A stretch of DNA of 38,595 nt from Chromatiaceae bacterium (GTDB lineage: Bacteria > Pseudomonadota > Gammaproteobacteria > Chromatiales > Chromatiaceae), in contig JALWWO010000005.1 of NCBI GenBank assembly GCA_027078745.1, forward strand, positions 35,696-74,290, read 5' to 3'. The notes below the pieces were generated by a model. The model was not told the origin of the DNA. It ran no database searches and worked only from the letters and a program-made list of their open reading frames with translations. Below, in pieces: positions 16,475 through 24,939 of this stretch. The translations under genes and the position numbers were made by a program. Every line of letters starts with the position of its first letter. Within the stretch, counting starts at the first letter, position 1.

Positions 16475-16990
16475 ATGCCTCGAAAGGAATCCTTCACTCG
16501 GGAAGAGCTGCTGGAATGCGGTTACGGCAGGTTGTTTGGCCCGGGAAACGCCCAATTGCCCGTACCTAACATGCTCATGATGGATCGCATCTTGAAGATC
16601 CGAGATCGGGGGGGGGCCTATGACAAGGGAGAGATCATCGCCGAATTGGATGTGCATCCCTCCCTCTGGTTCTTCGCCTGCCATTTTCCCGGGGATCCGG
16701 TGATGCCCGGCTGTCTGGGTTTGGATGCCACCTGGCAGCTCGTGGGCTTCTTTCTCGCTTGGATCGGCAACCCTGGGCGAGGCCGTGCCCTGGGCGTGGG
16801 AGAGGTCAAGTTCACCGGACAGGTGTTGCCCACGGCCAAGAAGGTTACCTATTACATCGATATGAAGCGCATCATCAACCGCAAGCTGGTGCTGGGCATC
16901 GCGGACGGGCGGGTTCAAGTGGACGGTCGGGAGATCTACACCATGAAGGATCTTCGGGTGGGGCTCTTCACTTCCACCGAAGGCTTCTAA
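16475..16990 (+). CDS. fabA: 3-hydroxydecanoyl-ACP dehydratase/isomerase
   Basis: FabA dehydrates 3-hydroxydecanoyl-ACP and isomerises the trans-2 bond to cis-3, the branch point for anaerobic unsaturated fatty acid synthesis. The 171-residue sequence is very close to the E. coli type. The catalytic His70 lies in '[17 protein letters not shown]' and Asp84 in 'LGLDATWQL', with '[17 protein letters not shown]' after it. The usual partner fabB is not adjacent. The gene starts 4 bp after proS, so the two may be co-transcribed. Its TAA overlaps the stop of the convergent phosphatase gene by a shared CTAA at 16987-16990. Confidence 0.97.
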   Translation: MPRKESFTREELLECGYGRLFGPGNAQLPVPNMLMMDRILKIRDRGGAYDKGEIIAELDVHPSLWFFACHFPGDPVMPGCLGLDATWQLVGFFLAWIGNPGRGRALGVGEVKFTGQVLPTAKKVTYYIDMKRIINRKLVLGIADGRVQVDGREIYTMKDLRVGLFTSTEGF

Positions 16991-17793
16991 TCCTGATCGG
17001 TTTCTTGAGTAGGTTCCTGGGAGGCATCTGCGCCTTGGTCCACGGAAAGGCGCACTAGGGCAACGGTGATGTTGTCCAATCCTCCCCCTTCATGGGCCAG
17101 GCTGATGAGCCGATCGCAAAGGGCCTCTAAGGCACCTGTTTCACCTTCCCGCAGGGCGGTCTTCAGATCCGCCTCCGATACCATGCCGGACAGACCATCG
17201 GTGCAGAACAAGAAGAGATCCCCGGGCACCAATTCCAGATGATCCGTATCTACCAGCACTTGATTAGCAGAGCCTAGCCCCCGCGTGAGGATGTTTTGGC
17301 GGATGCCGTAGCGTTGCGCATCCGCAATGCTGGAAAAAAAACCCTGGTCCACCACTTCTTGAATCAGGGAATGATCTCGGGTGAGCTGATGTAATTGTTG
17401 ATCCCGCCAGAGATAGAGGCGAGAGTCTCCCACATGGGAGAACACTGTCCAATCCGGGCAGAAATAGCCGGTCACCACTGTGGTGCCCATGCCCGCATAG
17501 CGAGGGGTCTGCGTACCAGTGAAGTAGATGACGCGGTTAGCTTCGAGAACGGATTTGTTGAGGCGCTCCGCCGCTTCTTCCGGAGTAGCGGGTAGCTTGT
17601 CATACTTTTGGAAAGTCTCCCACAGGATGCGCACGGCCAGGCGGCTAGCGATCTCTCCTGCGTTAGCACCGCCGATCCCATCCGCGATGATCACGAGACC
17701 GCTTTCTGGGTGTACCCCGATGGCATCTTCGTTGAGGGTGCGCACCTTCCCTCGATCTGTCCGCCAAGCATACTCCAACTTCTTTTCAGCCAT
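16987..17793 (-). CDS. PP2C-type serine/threonine protein phosphatase
   Basis: This soluble metal-dependent phosphatase (268 aa) belongs to the Stp/PrpC group. The metal-binding and catalytic motifs are in order: '[17 protein letters not shown]', '[18 protein letters not shown]', '[16 protein letters not shown]', '[16 protein letters not shown]' and '[14 protein letters not shown]'. Such enzymes usually reverse Hanks-type kinases or act in type VI secretion or stress signalling. No kinase or forkhead-associated protein is adjacent, so its partner is unknown. The gene is convergent with fabA. The 5' side contains only the MerR remnant. Confidence 0.95.
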   Translation of the reverse strand: MAEKKLEYAWRTDRGKVRTLNEDAIGVHPESGLVIIADGIGGANAGEIASRLAVRILWETFQKYDKLPATPEEAAERLNKSVLEANRVIYFTGTQTPRYAGMGTTVVTGYFCPDWTVFSHVGDSRLYLWRDQQLHQLTRDHSLIQEVVDQGFFSSIADAQRYGIRQNILTRGLGSANQVLVDTDHLELVPGDLFLFCTDGLSGMVSEADLKTALREGETGALEALCDRLISLAHEGGGLDNITVALVRLSVDQGADASQEPTQETDQD

Positions 17794-17954
17794 CTTCCAT
17801 CCAGCTTTTGGGGGTTCTCGGTGGCGCTATATAGTAACGCCATTTGAAACCCTGATCCCAACTTCTCCCCTGTTAAGAGCTGCTGTATTTGTGGCCTGAT
17901 CGGGAGCTGAATCCAGGTTCTACACGGAGGACGGTTGTTCAGGGGGGGAAATAG

Positions 17955-18215
17955 GATGATTATTCCAGCGGAAATCTTCTCGAGCCCCCCGCACAGCACC
18001 CTATCTCGCCGACGGCCACTCATCGTCCTCGGTCTCTATCGGCTCAACATGCGCGGGCGCAGGTGCGCGCCCTGACCCAGCAGAAGCTGCAAGCCGTCGC
18101 CGCCCCGTTACAGCAGCTCGAAACCCTGCATCGGGAATTGAGCCTGCTGTGCAACCTGTGCGGCAACAGCGCAGGGGGCTGTCCAATCTTCAAAAATCTG
18201 GAGCGCGATCCCTAG
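17955..18215 (+). pseudogene. C-terminal remnant of a MerR-family regulator
   Basis: An open plus-strand frame ends at TAG 18213-18215. From about 18045 it reads 'AQHARAQVRALTQQKLQAV', 'LQQLETLHRELSLLCNLC' and 'GGCPIFKNLERDP'. This is the pattern of the dimerisation helix and C-terminal metal-binding loop of MerR regulators (ARxxVRAL...ELxxLxxxCxxxxxxCPI...L), with three cysteines. The N-terminal winged-helix domain is missing: the frame is closed by a TAG at 17952 and no HTH can be read in any frame upstream. The preceding part of the gap (17794-17954) has no gene that I can support; fragments such as 'SRFYTEDG' could be decayed MerR sequence but are too weak to claim. The remnant's stop and the stop of the 1826-aa gene share CTAG. 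Confidence 0.55.
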
Positions 18216-21200
18216 GGCTTTTCCAGGATCTGAACCCGAGTTTCCGCCGTCCAGGCCCGCCATTGGGGACGATACATATCGGACAGGGTCGCCGCCGGAT
18301 GCAGGAAATCGCCCGGAGAGACCGCCCGCAAGCGATAGGCAAGCTGGAAGAAAGGCCGTTGTCGCGCGGACCTTTCCAAAGCCGCTAGGAAGCGATCGCT
18401 GCGGAATTCCTGATGATCGGGACTGCTCTCCAGGTCATCGGAAAGCCAGGGCAGTTGCTTCAGTTCTCCGCTGCGGAGCAGATGGGGATTCTCGATCTCA
18501 AAACCCGCTGGCAGGGGATCATCTAGGATCAGGTAGGCCGCCCGCTGGCGGTCCGCTCGCACGCTGAGGACAGCGATCAACCGCTGGCCTTGCTGCACCT
18601 GATCCAGTGAGACCCGTCGGCCCTGTAGGTCATAGTATGCCCGTTCAACCCGATAGCCCTGCCCTCCGGCGGGCGGTGCGATCTTGGGGATGCCGGAGAT
18701 CGTGACCAGCAGGTCGATGGGGCGCTGCCCTAGGTTTTGAATGCGCAGGGGTTCTTTCAGCTCGCTGCTTTCCAATCGTAGCATCAGGGGCCCTTCCCGC
18801 CGCTGACCGTTGAGGGCGAGCGCCGGTTTTTCTCCAGACTGCATCAGAGCATGGGCGGCCAGCAGCAACCAGGCGTTTTCCTGGGTGTTGGTCTCCCCCT
18901 GCATTTCTGCAAACCATCGGTCGAGCGCTGCGCCCAATGCTCGCAGATCGAGGGTCCCGACGGCGGTTTCCGCCGCCAGGGTGAGCAAGGCCGCCCCATC
19001 CCGCAGGCGGGAACCGTAATCTCCCCGCCAATCTTCCCCAGCCTCCCAGCGCTGCAGGGATGCCAAAGCCGTTTGAAAAGCCTGCGCTGCCCGCCGGTTC
19101 TCCCCGTACAGGGCGAGGGCGGCACCGAGCTGGGCTTGCGCCAAGGGGGTGGGAAAGTCCTGAAGCCTGGCAGAGCCGTAATAGCGAAGATCCCCGAGCA
19201 CCGCTCGGCCGTTGCGGGCCAACACATAGAGCCCATAGGCAAATCCCTCGCCATCCTCCTCTAAGTTCGTATAGCTCAACTGATTGCTTAGAGAATCCAG
19301 TGCCCGAGAAAAGGCTGGTTCTGGCACTGCATAGCCTGCCTCCTTGGCGCGGCTGAGGAAGTCCGTCACATAGGCGCTGAGCCAAAAGCTTTCCCCGCTG
19401 TTTCCCCAGAGACGGAACCCCCCTCTTGCATCCTGTTTGTTCAAGAGGTCGGCGATGGCTTGGCGGATGCGAGGTGCAGCCCGGGAATCCACCGGCAGCC
19501 CAGCGGACAACGCCACTTCATTGAGATAGAGCAGGGGCAGAGCGCGGCTCGTGATCTGTTCGGTGCAGCCGTAGGGATAGCGATCCAGGGCTTGCAGCAA
19601 TCCGGCCACATCCAATCGGCCTGCACCGGTGGCAGAGAGCAGCACTCGTCCAGTGCCCGGCACCATCTCGCGGAGCGGGGCAGGATCCCATACCCAGGGC
19701 TTGCCCTGGGGTTCCAACGGGATGCGGCGGGTATAGCGGATCTCAGGGCGGTTCATGCGCACGGGTACTAGGACGGTTTTGGTGAGCCGCTGCCCATCCG
19801 GTGTGGTCAGGCGGAACACGAGCGAATGATCACCGGTCTGGTTCGCTTGCAGGGGAATCCGCAGGCGCATTTGTTCTTTGGGGTGCAGCATCCTTTCCCA
19901 ATGGCGGAAGGTCGGCGCTATTGCGATGCCCGCATCCTGGGCATCCAGCGAGAGGGTTACGGTTCCCGCCGGTCCCTGCACATGGCGGAGTTCCACCAAC
20001 ATTTGCGTGCGATCCCCAGGGGCGAGGAAAGGCGGCAAAGATACCTGCATTACGATGGGATCGTGAGCGATCACATCCTGGACCCCGTGGCCCACACCCT
20101 GGGCAGACCAAGCCATGGCCATGAGGCGGATGGTGCCGTTGAAGTCCGGCAGCGCCCAGCGGATTTTTACTTCTCCTTGGGCGTCCACCCGGTGGATGCC
20201 CGAGTAGAAGGCCAAGTGCTTTTCCGTAGGTGGGATCCCTTTCACGCGCATCCCCGCGCCGCCACCGGAACGGACGATGCCGAGGGCGCCTTGCATGGGA
20301 TTGATGAGTTGCCCATAGAAGTCTCGGATCTCCATGCCTAATCGGCGCTGGCCGAAATACCAGCCATCCGGATCCGGTGCTCGATAGTTTGTGAGATTGA
20401 GAATGCCCAGATCCACTGCGGCCAAGACCACATAGGCTTCTTCTCCCGGGGATAAGGGTTCCACCTTCAGGCCGATTTCCAGAGGACCCCGGGGCTTTAC
20501 CTCTGGAGGGACAGTGAAGCGCACGGACAATTTCCGTTCCTCCGGATCCACTGTCGCCCATTGCAACCCGATGGCCCGAGCAGGCATTTGCTTCGCCCCC
20601 TGGTTCATGGGGCGGTAGAGGTTCACCAAGACATAGGCGCCCGGTCCCCAATCTTCGGTGACCGGCAGATCCACCACGCCTTCTTCTGAAGAGATTTCTA
20701 TGGTCTTCATGGCGATCAGGCGATCGTCCACGACCATGACCAAGGCGATCCCCGGGAAGCGGGATTCAATATGCACTCGCGCGGTCTCCCCGATGCGATA
20801 CTTGGGACGATCCAAGGAGACACGCAGAAAATCCGGCGTATCGAGCTTCCCAGGTACGGAGTACCAGCCTGCATGGAATCGCAAGCTGGCGGGCACTGCG
20901 GCGCCAGATTCCTCCATGACCTGGAGTTCATAGCGACCCCAATCTACTGGCACTTCTAAGGGAATCGGTTGATCTCCCTGCACTTCCAGACGACCGCTCG
21001 CCACCTGTCGACGAGTGGTAACCGGCTCATAATTCCAATCGCCCTCTCGGTGGTACCATTGGAAACGCGTGTGGAGTTTTGACAGGGTCCAGCGCAATCT
21101 TCTGGGCGCTTGCGTGGCCGATGCCTCCCCCGCCACATAGCGGATGAAAAAGGCAGCATTTCCCCCTTCCTCCACGGAATCCTCGAACTGGGGCCGGATC

Positions 21201-23692
21201 CCGATGCGGGATTTCCCCTCCTGCACGGGCAAGGTCTTTCGACGTTCCACCGGACGACCCCCGGCTTCCAACAAGCGCACGATCAGTGTTCCCGAAAAAG
21301 GTTTGCTGACCGGCGGCAGGGCTGGCAGGCGGATCGGCAATTGCGCCAATCCCGCTGCATCAGTGGTTGCCTCCGGCAGGGGGAGATGAATGGGTTTCAC
21401 CTCTTCTTCTGTCAGTCCAAATCGATAGCCGGGATAATCGGGTAATTGATCCACGGGTTCTAGCCGTAGATCCCCCTCGACAGTCAGATCCGCTGCAGGC
21501 GCACCGAAGAGGAAGCGGGCGCGCAGGGAAAGTTTCGTGGATTTCTCGGGACGGAGCACGGCTTGTTCCGGTTGTAGCTGGAAATCCAAGCGCTCCGGCT
21601 GAAAATCCGCTACCAGAAACCGGCGCTCTGCCAGGGGGGGATCCTCAGGATCCGTGTAGATCGCTGCTTTCCAGCTGCCGTGCATCGCCTCGGATGAGAG
21701 GGGGAGGTGGAAAGAGTAGCCGCCCAGCCCCTCCTCCTGAAGCAGATGTCGACTGTGCTCGACCCCGTTCGGCCGCCGAACGATCAGGATTAGGGGGAGA
21801 TCCGGTTGTGCATAGGCCCGCTGATCGCGGGCGAGAACAGTGAAATAGACGGTCTCCCCGGGCTGATAGATGTCTCGCTCCGTGGTAAAGAAGAGATCGA
21901 TGGGTTTGGGGGCAGGACGACCGTTTGCACCTCGGTCGCTGAGATCAAAGGGAGCTTTTTTAAGACTCAGAAAAGCATAGTCTCCGGTCGTCGATTCGAA
22001 GGCCTCCAAAAGCAGGGGGCGATTGCCGCCGGTGCCCCGCAATAGTCCCGGATCGAAGCGCCCATAGCCCGAAGCATCCGTAGTTGTCTCGCCCAGAATC
22101 CGATGGTTCCGAGCGATCAGGCGCAGTTGGATTGCCGGTTTCGGCTGTGCATCGGACAGGGAGCGAACCAGCACATGGAGTCCATCGTTCCCTTGATAGC
22201 TGGCCAGTCCCAGATCCGAGACGATGAACCACTGGGGGCGAGTGGAATCTTCTTCATCCTCCCCGGGGAGCCGCGCGGTCAGGAGGTACAGGCCGGGTTC
22301 TGGAGTTTGGATCAGCTCACTGATGGGCACCGCAGTGGTGACCGCCTGATTCAGCGCGGTCTTGGTCTCGACCTCGCCAGACCAAAGCAATTCTCCGGAC
22401 TGATTTTTCAATTGCCTCAAGGCATGGGCGTTCAGCTTGTGGAGAAAATCGCCTTCCCGAATGGGCGCTACCAGGGCACGGCGGTCGATCCGATACAGCT
22501 GGAGCTGAACGCGCGATGCATTCACGGAAGTCAGAGGAATGCGGGCTGATTCTCCTTTGGGCACCACATAACCTTGGCCAGGGAAATACACTGAAGGAGA
22601 ACGATCCCTCACATAAATCTTGAGATCCGCACCTTTCCTGAGAATTTCCCCATTGGCGGCAGGCAGTCCTGGTCGGATGCGAATCCCATATCGCTCTCCG
22701 TGCCGCACCCCCTCCACGCAGATTTGTTCTGCTTCCACCGTGATTGCCAGACCTCGGCTCGGATCCACTCGCACATAGTCCGCCAGATCTTCCCGTTCCT
22801 TCGGCAGAGGATGGGAGAACGCGATGCAGATCCTCGGTTCCCGAGCATCTGCATCCACTCGATCTCCGAGGATGCGGAAACCATGTCTTCTCATCCATTG
22901 GGCATAGGTCTTGCGCAGCGCAACATCCTCTCCCAGGGCGAGGGCTGCCCGGTAGGCGCGAATCGCGGGCAGCCATTGGGATCGGTCGGCGAGGGATTGA
23001 CCGAGTTGAACTAGAGCGTCCTGACGCTGTTCCTTCGTTCCGGCTACCAGATATCCGTTAATCGCTGCAGCGGTGGCGAGTTGGGCATGTCGGGGGATCT
23101 CTCTGCGCACTCGCCAAGGTTGGTCTCGGATCGCTCGATAGCTTCGGGATAGGGATAGCCACAACTCGGCATCCTCAGGATTCAGGCGGAGCGCCTGCCG
23201 GTAATCTGTGATCGCCCGTTTCAGCTGACGGGTCTCCGCGGTGGCAGCGCGGCGGCGCAAGACCATCGGAGGTAACTTTGGCAGGGCTTGGGCAGCGATC
23301 TGCTCGCGGAGCTGTGCGGCGGATTGCCGGTGTTGCTGGGAAAGGAAATCGAGTGCTGCCAGACGTTGGGCTCGCTGTTGTTCGCTGGAGGCCGGTTCCA
23401 CCACATGGCCGGAGACGGCGCCAGAAAAGCGGCGGGGTGCTTCATAATCGCTCTTTAGAAAGCACCATCTCGCCTTGCGGTTATAGGTAAAGGCCTGACA
23501 AGCTGGTTCTTCCCGACAAGCGGATTGGCAGCGATCTAGATCCACGTTTTTCAGGATGCTGAGGTCGTGGCCGAAATAATCCACTCCTTCAAACAGTAGG
23601 AAACGCTGTGCCCTGCCGGCCTGTGTGGAGCTAATTCCGAAGAGAAGAATCCCGAGAAGAAAGGGGAAGTGCAGGAATCGCTGCAGTTTCAT
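18212..23692 (-). CDS. Bacterial alpha-2-macroglobulin-like protein with PAN domain and thioester
   Basis: This very large (1826 aa) exported protease-trap-like protein has a signal peptide ending about STQA (residue 25), then a PAN/apple-like domain at about 28-98 ('LFEGVDYFGHDLSILKNV', 'CQSACREEPACQAFTYN', 'WCFLKS'). A TPR-like stretch (about 150-265) is followed by macroglobulin-type beta domains. A bait/MG region contains 'TERDIYQPGETVYFTVLARD'. The thioester site 'YPYGCTEQITSRALPL' has Cys1376 and Gln1379, and an alpha/alpha thioester domain and C-terminal beta domain follow. Bacterial members trap attacking proteases in the periplasm by covalent thioester coupling. Many are encoded beside penicillin-binding protein 1C (pbpC); here no such gene is present. 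There is no lipobox, so it is probably soluble or outer-membrane associated. Subclass (MagD/YfaS versus YfhM) is uncertain. Confidence 0.93.
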   Translation of the reverse strand: MKLQRFLHFPFLLGILLFGISSTQAGRAQRFLLFEGVDYFGHDLSILKNVDLDRCQSACREEPACQAFTYNRKARWCFLKSDYEAPRRFSGAVSGHVVEPASSEQQRAQRLAALDFLSQQHRQSAAQLREQIAAQALPKLPPMVLRRRAATAETRQLKRAITDYRQALRLNPEDAELWLSLSRSYRAIRDQPWRVRREIPRHAQLATAAAINGYLVAGTKEQRQDALVQLGQSLADRSQWLPAIRAYRAALALGEDVALRKTYAQWMRRHGFRILGDRVDADAREPRICIAFSHPLPKEREDLADYVRVDPSRGLAITVEAEQICVEGVRHGERYGIRIRPGLPAANGEILRKGADLKIYVRDRSPSVYFPGQGYVVPKGESARIPLTSVNASRVQLQLYRIDRRALVAPIREGDFLHKLNAHALRQLKNQSGELLWSGEVETKTALNQAVTTAVPISELIQTPEPGLYLLTARLPGEDEEDSTRPQWFIVSDLGLASYQGNDGLHVLVRSLSDAQPKPAIQLRLIARNHRILGETTTDASGYGRFDPGLLRGTGGNRPLLLEAFESTTGDYAFLSLKKAPFDLSDRGANGRPAPKPIDLFFTTERDIYQPGETVYFTVLARDQRAYAQPDLPLILIVRRPNGVEHSRHLLQEEGLGGYSFHLPLSSEAMHGSWKAAIYTDPEDPPLAERRFLVADFQPERLDFQLQPEQAVLRPEKSTKLSLRARFLFGAPAADLTVEGDLRLEPVDQLPDYPGYRFGLTEEEVKPIHLPLPEATTDAAGLAQLPIRLPALPPVSKPFSGTLIVRLLEAGGRPVERRKTLPVQEGKSRIGIRPQFEDSVEEGGNAAFFIRYVAGEASATQAPRRLRWTLSKLHTRFQWYHREGDWNYEPVTTRRQVASGRLEVQGDQPIPLEVPVDWGRYELQVMEESGAAVPASLRFHAGWYSVPGKLDTPDFLRVSLDRPKYRIGETARVHIESRFPGIALVMVVDDRLIAMKTIEISSEEGVVDLPVTEDWGPGAYVLVNLYRPMNQGAKQMPARAIGLQWATVDPEERKLSVRFTVPPEVKPRGPLEIGLKVEPLSPGEEAYVVLAAVDLGILNLTNYRAPDPDGWYFGQRRLGMEIRDFYGQLINPMQGALGIVRSGGGAGMRVKGIPPTEKHLAFYSGIHRVDAQGEVKIRWALPDFNGTIRLMAMAWSAQGVGHGVQDVIAHDPIVMQVSLPPFLAPGDRTQMLVELRHVQGPAGTVTLSLDAQDAGIAIAPTFRHWERMLHPKEQMRLRIPLQANQTGDHSLVFRLTTPDGQRLTKTVLVPVRMNRPEIRYTRRIPLEPQGKPWVWDPAPLREMVPGTGRVLLSATGAGRLDVAGLLQALDRYPYGCTEQITSRALPLLYLNEVALSAGLPVDSRAAPRIRQAIADLLNKQDARGGFRLWGNSGESFWLSAYVTDFLSRAKEAGYAVPEPAFSRALDSLSNQLSYTNLEEDGEGFAYGLYVLARNGRAVLGDLRYYGSARLQDFPTPLAQAQLGAALALYGENRRAAQAFQTALASLQRWEAGEDWRGDYGSRLRDGAALLTLAAETAVGTLDLRALGAALDRWFAEMQGETNTQENAWLLLAAHALMQSGEKPALALNGQRREGPLMLRLESSELKEPLRIQNLGQRPIDLLVTISGIPKIAPPAGGQGYRVERAYYDLQGRRVSLDQVQQGQRLIAVLSVRADRQRAAYLILDDPLPAGFEIENPHLLRSGELKQLPWLSDDLESSPDHQEFRSDRFLAALERSARQRPFFQLAYRLRAVSPGDFLHPAATLSDMYRPQWRAWTAETRVQILEKP

Positions 23693-23720
23693 CGGTGCGC
23701 TCGATTGTGGAGAGTTCGGC

Positions 23721-23727
23721 TATAATA
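23721..23727 (-). promoter_or_regulatory. Possible -10 element for the macroglobulin gene
   Basis: On the minus strand TATTAT lies about 30 nt before the ATG (complement of 23690-23692), with a weak TTAGCA 16 bp upstream. The plus-strand reading of the same bases is TATAAT, so direction is ambiguous; the minus gene is the nearer one. Confidence 0.3.
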
Positions 23728-23783
23728 GCCAGGTCAGTTTTTGTGCTAACGATACAGGCAATCGGTTTGATTGGGAATGTCAA

Positions 23784-23811
23784 TTGATATTTCAGAATTT
23801 GATTATATACT
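23784..23811 (+). promoter_or_regulatory. Sigma-70-type promoter for the proline-rich repeat protein
   Basis: TTGATA (23784-23789) and TATACT (23806-23811) are separated by 16 bp in an AT-rich stretch. The expected start near 23818 gives a leader of about 78 nt before the ATG at 23896. Confidence 0.65.
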
Positions 23812-23895
23812 GAAAACCTAAATCCAGAGCGAACCGCTCATCGATGACAACGAGAAATGTCTTGCTCCCAGAAACTCATCCTTAGGTGTGTACCC

Positions 23896-24792
23896 ATGAA
23901 ACTGACCTCTCTTTTTTCCGCGGCCGCCTTGGCCATCACCTCCTTCTCTGCAAATGCTTGGTATGGGCCTTATCAGGTCCAGCAAGAAACCCTGATGCAG
24001 CAGTATCAGCAGATGTTGCGCGTTCAACAGGAATGGGCAAAACGGATCGCCGCTCAGCAGGTCGCGTATCTACAGCAGCTGCAGCAGCGAGGATACATTC
24101 CCTTCGGCTTCCCACCTGTAGATTTCCCGGCAGTGCCAGACCTCGGCCAGATGCCCGACTTCCCTGCACCGCCTAAGATGCCGGATTTCGGTCAGATACC
24201 CGACTTCCCAACACCGCCCAAGATGCCGGACTTCGGCCAGATGCCCGACTTCCCTGCGCCGCCTAAGATGCCGGATTTCGGTCAGATACCCGACTTCCCA
24301 ACACCGCCCAAGATGCCGGACTTCGGCCAGATACCCGACTTCCCTGCGCCGCCTAAGATGCCGGATTTCGGTCAGATACCTGACTTCCCAACACCGCCCA
24401 AGATGCCGGACTTCGGCCAGATACCCGACTTCCCTACCATGCCCGCGCCGCCCAGCTACGGATCAGGCTACTCCGAGTTCGACAGAATGGAAGACCTGGG
24501 CAAGCTCTTCCGGATGCGCTATGAACAGCGGCGGGCAGAGGCCAGAAAGCGAATCCTGGCACACCGCGCCCGGATGATGGAGCTTCTGCGGCAACACTAT
24601 GGGCCTAACTTCCCGGCACCTTTCTTCCATCCTCAAATGCCCGAAAAAACCGTGGCCCCCGCCGCTCAAGAAGCGGAACAGGAAAAGGCGGTAGAAGCAG
24701 CGAAGGCAACCCAGCCGGAGTCGACTCCAGAAAAGGGAGGCGAGCCGGAAAAGCCTGAAACGGCTCCTGAACAAGCGCCTGCAACGGACTAA
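23896..24792 (+). CDS. Exported proline-rich protein with 15-residue tandem repeats
   Basis: The 298-residue protein begins with a clear signal peptide (MKLTSLFSAAALAITSFSANA). Part two is a Gln-rich helical segment (about 22-70, 'QQETLMQQYQQMLRVQQEW'), and part three is the repeat PDFGQ(I/M)PDFP(A/T)PPKM, about six copies (residues 80-180). Part four is a basic helical segment ('FRMRYEQRRAEARKRILAHR'), and the tail is a low-complexity Ala/Glu/Pro/Lys stretch. I recognise no known family or enzyme motif. The ATG at 23896 is chosen because it starts the signal peptide; an ATG 39 bp upstream is in frame but lacks support. It has its own promoter and a strong terminator, so it is monocistronic and probably well expressed. 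It could be an envelope, adhesive or matrix protein, but that is a guess. Confidence 0.85.
   Translation: MKLTSLFSAAALAITSFSANAWYGPYQVQQETLMQQYQQMLRVQQEWAKRIAAQQVAYLQQLQQRGYIPFGFPPVDFPAVPDLGQMPDFPAPPKMPDFGQIPDFPTPPKMPDFGQMPDFPAPPKMPDFGQIPDFPTPPKMPDFGQIPDFPAPPKMPDFGQIPDFPTPPKMPDFGQIPDFPTMPAPPSYGSGYSEFDRMEDLGKLFRMRYEQRRAEARKRILAHRARMMELLRQHYGPNFPAPFFHPQMPEKTVAPAAQEAEQEKAVEAAKATQPESTPEKGGEPEKPETAPEQAPATD
24151..24420 (+). repeat. Three 90-bp tandem repeats inside the proline-rich gene
   Basis: Copies at 24151-24240, 24241-24330 and 24331-24420 differ from each other at only one to three bases; a fourth, partial copy begins at 24421. Each 90-bp unit is itself two diverged 45-bp halves (one with CCTGCxCCGCC, the other with CCAACACCGCC). 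The array therefore arose by a 45-bp duplication followed by later duplication of the pair. Confidence 0.95.
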
Positions 24793-24814
24793 GGATTGTA
24801 TTCTCCTCTCGGCC

Positions 24815-24846
24815 AGCCCGCTTCTTTCCGGAGCGGGCTTTTTTTT
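24815..24846 (+). terminator. Rho-independent terminator after the proline-rich repeat gene
   Basis: AGCCCGCT (24815-24822) and AGCGGGCT (24832-24839) form a perfect 8-bp stem followed by an uninterrupted T run to 24846. It separates this gene from aceE. Confidence 0.93.
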
Positions 24847-24939
24847 GTCCTGCCAGCGGCTGCTTTCCGCAGGATTAGATCCGCATCCCGCTGCTATACT
24901 TGCCTCCATTTTTTGCCCTTGTGGAGGAAGCGAGTTGTA

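Noticed and set aside
22317-22976. Minus-strand frame of 219 codons inside the macroglobulin gene
   Set aside because: Same strand but another frame of a strongly conserved gene; arginine- and glycine-rich composition typical of a shadow frame.
23721-23726. TATAAT as a plus-strand promoter
   Set aside because: No plausible plus-strand -35 and a better promoter lies nearer the plus gene at 23784-23811.
24151-24420. Possible CRISPR-like array
   Set aside because: Units are contiguous with no spacers and are in frame with a protein repeat.
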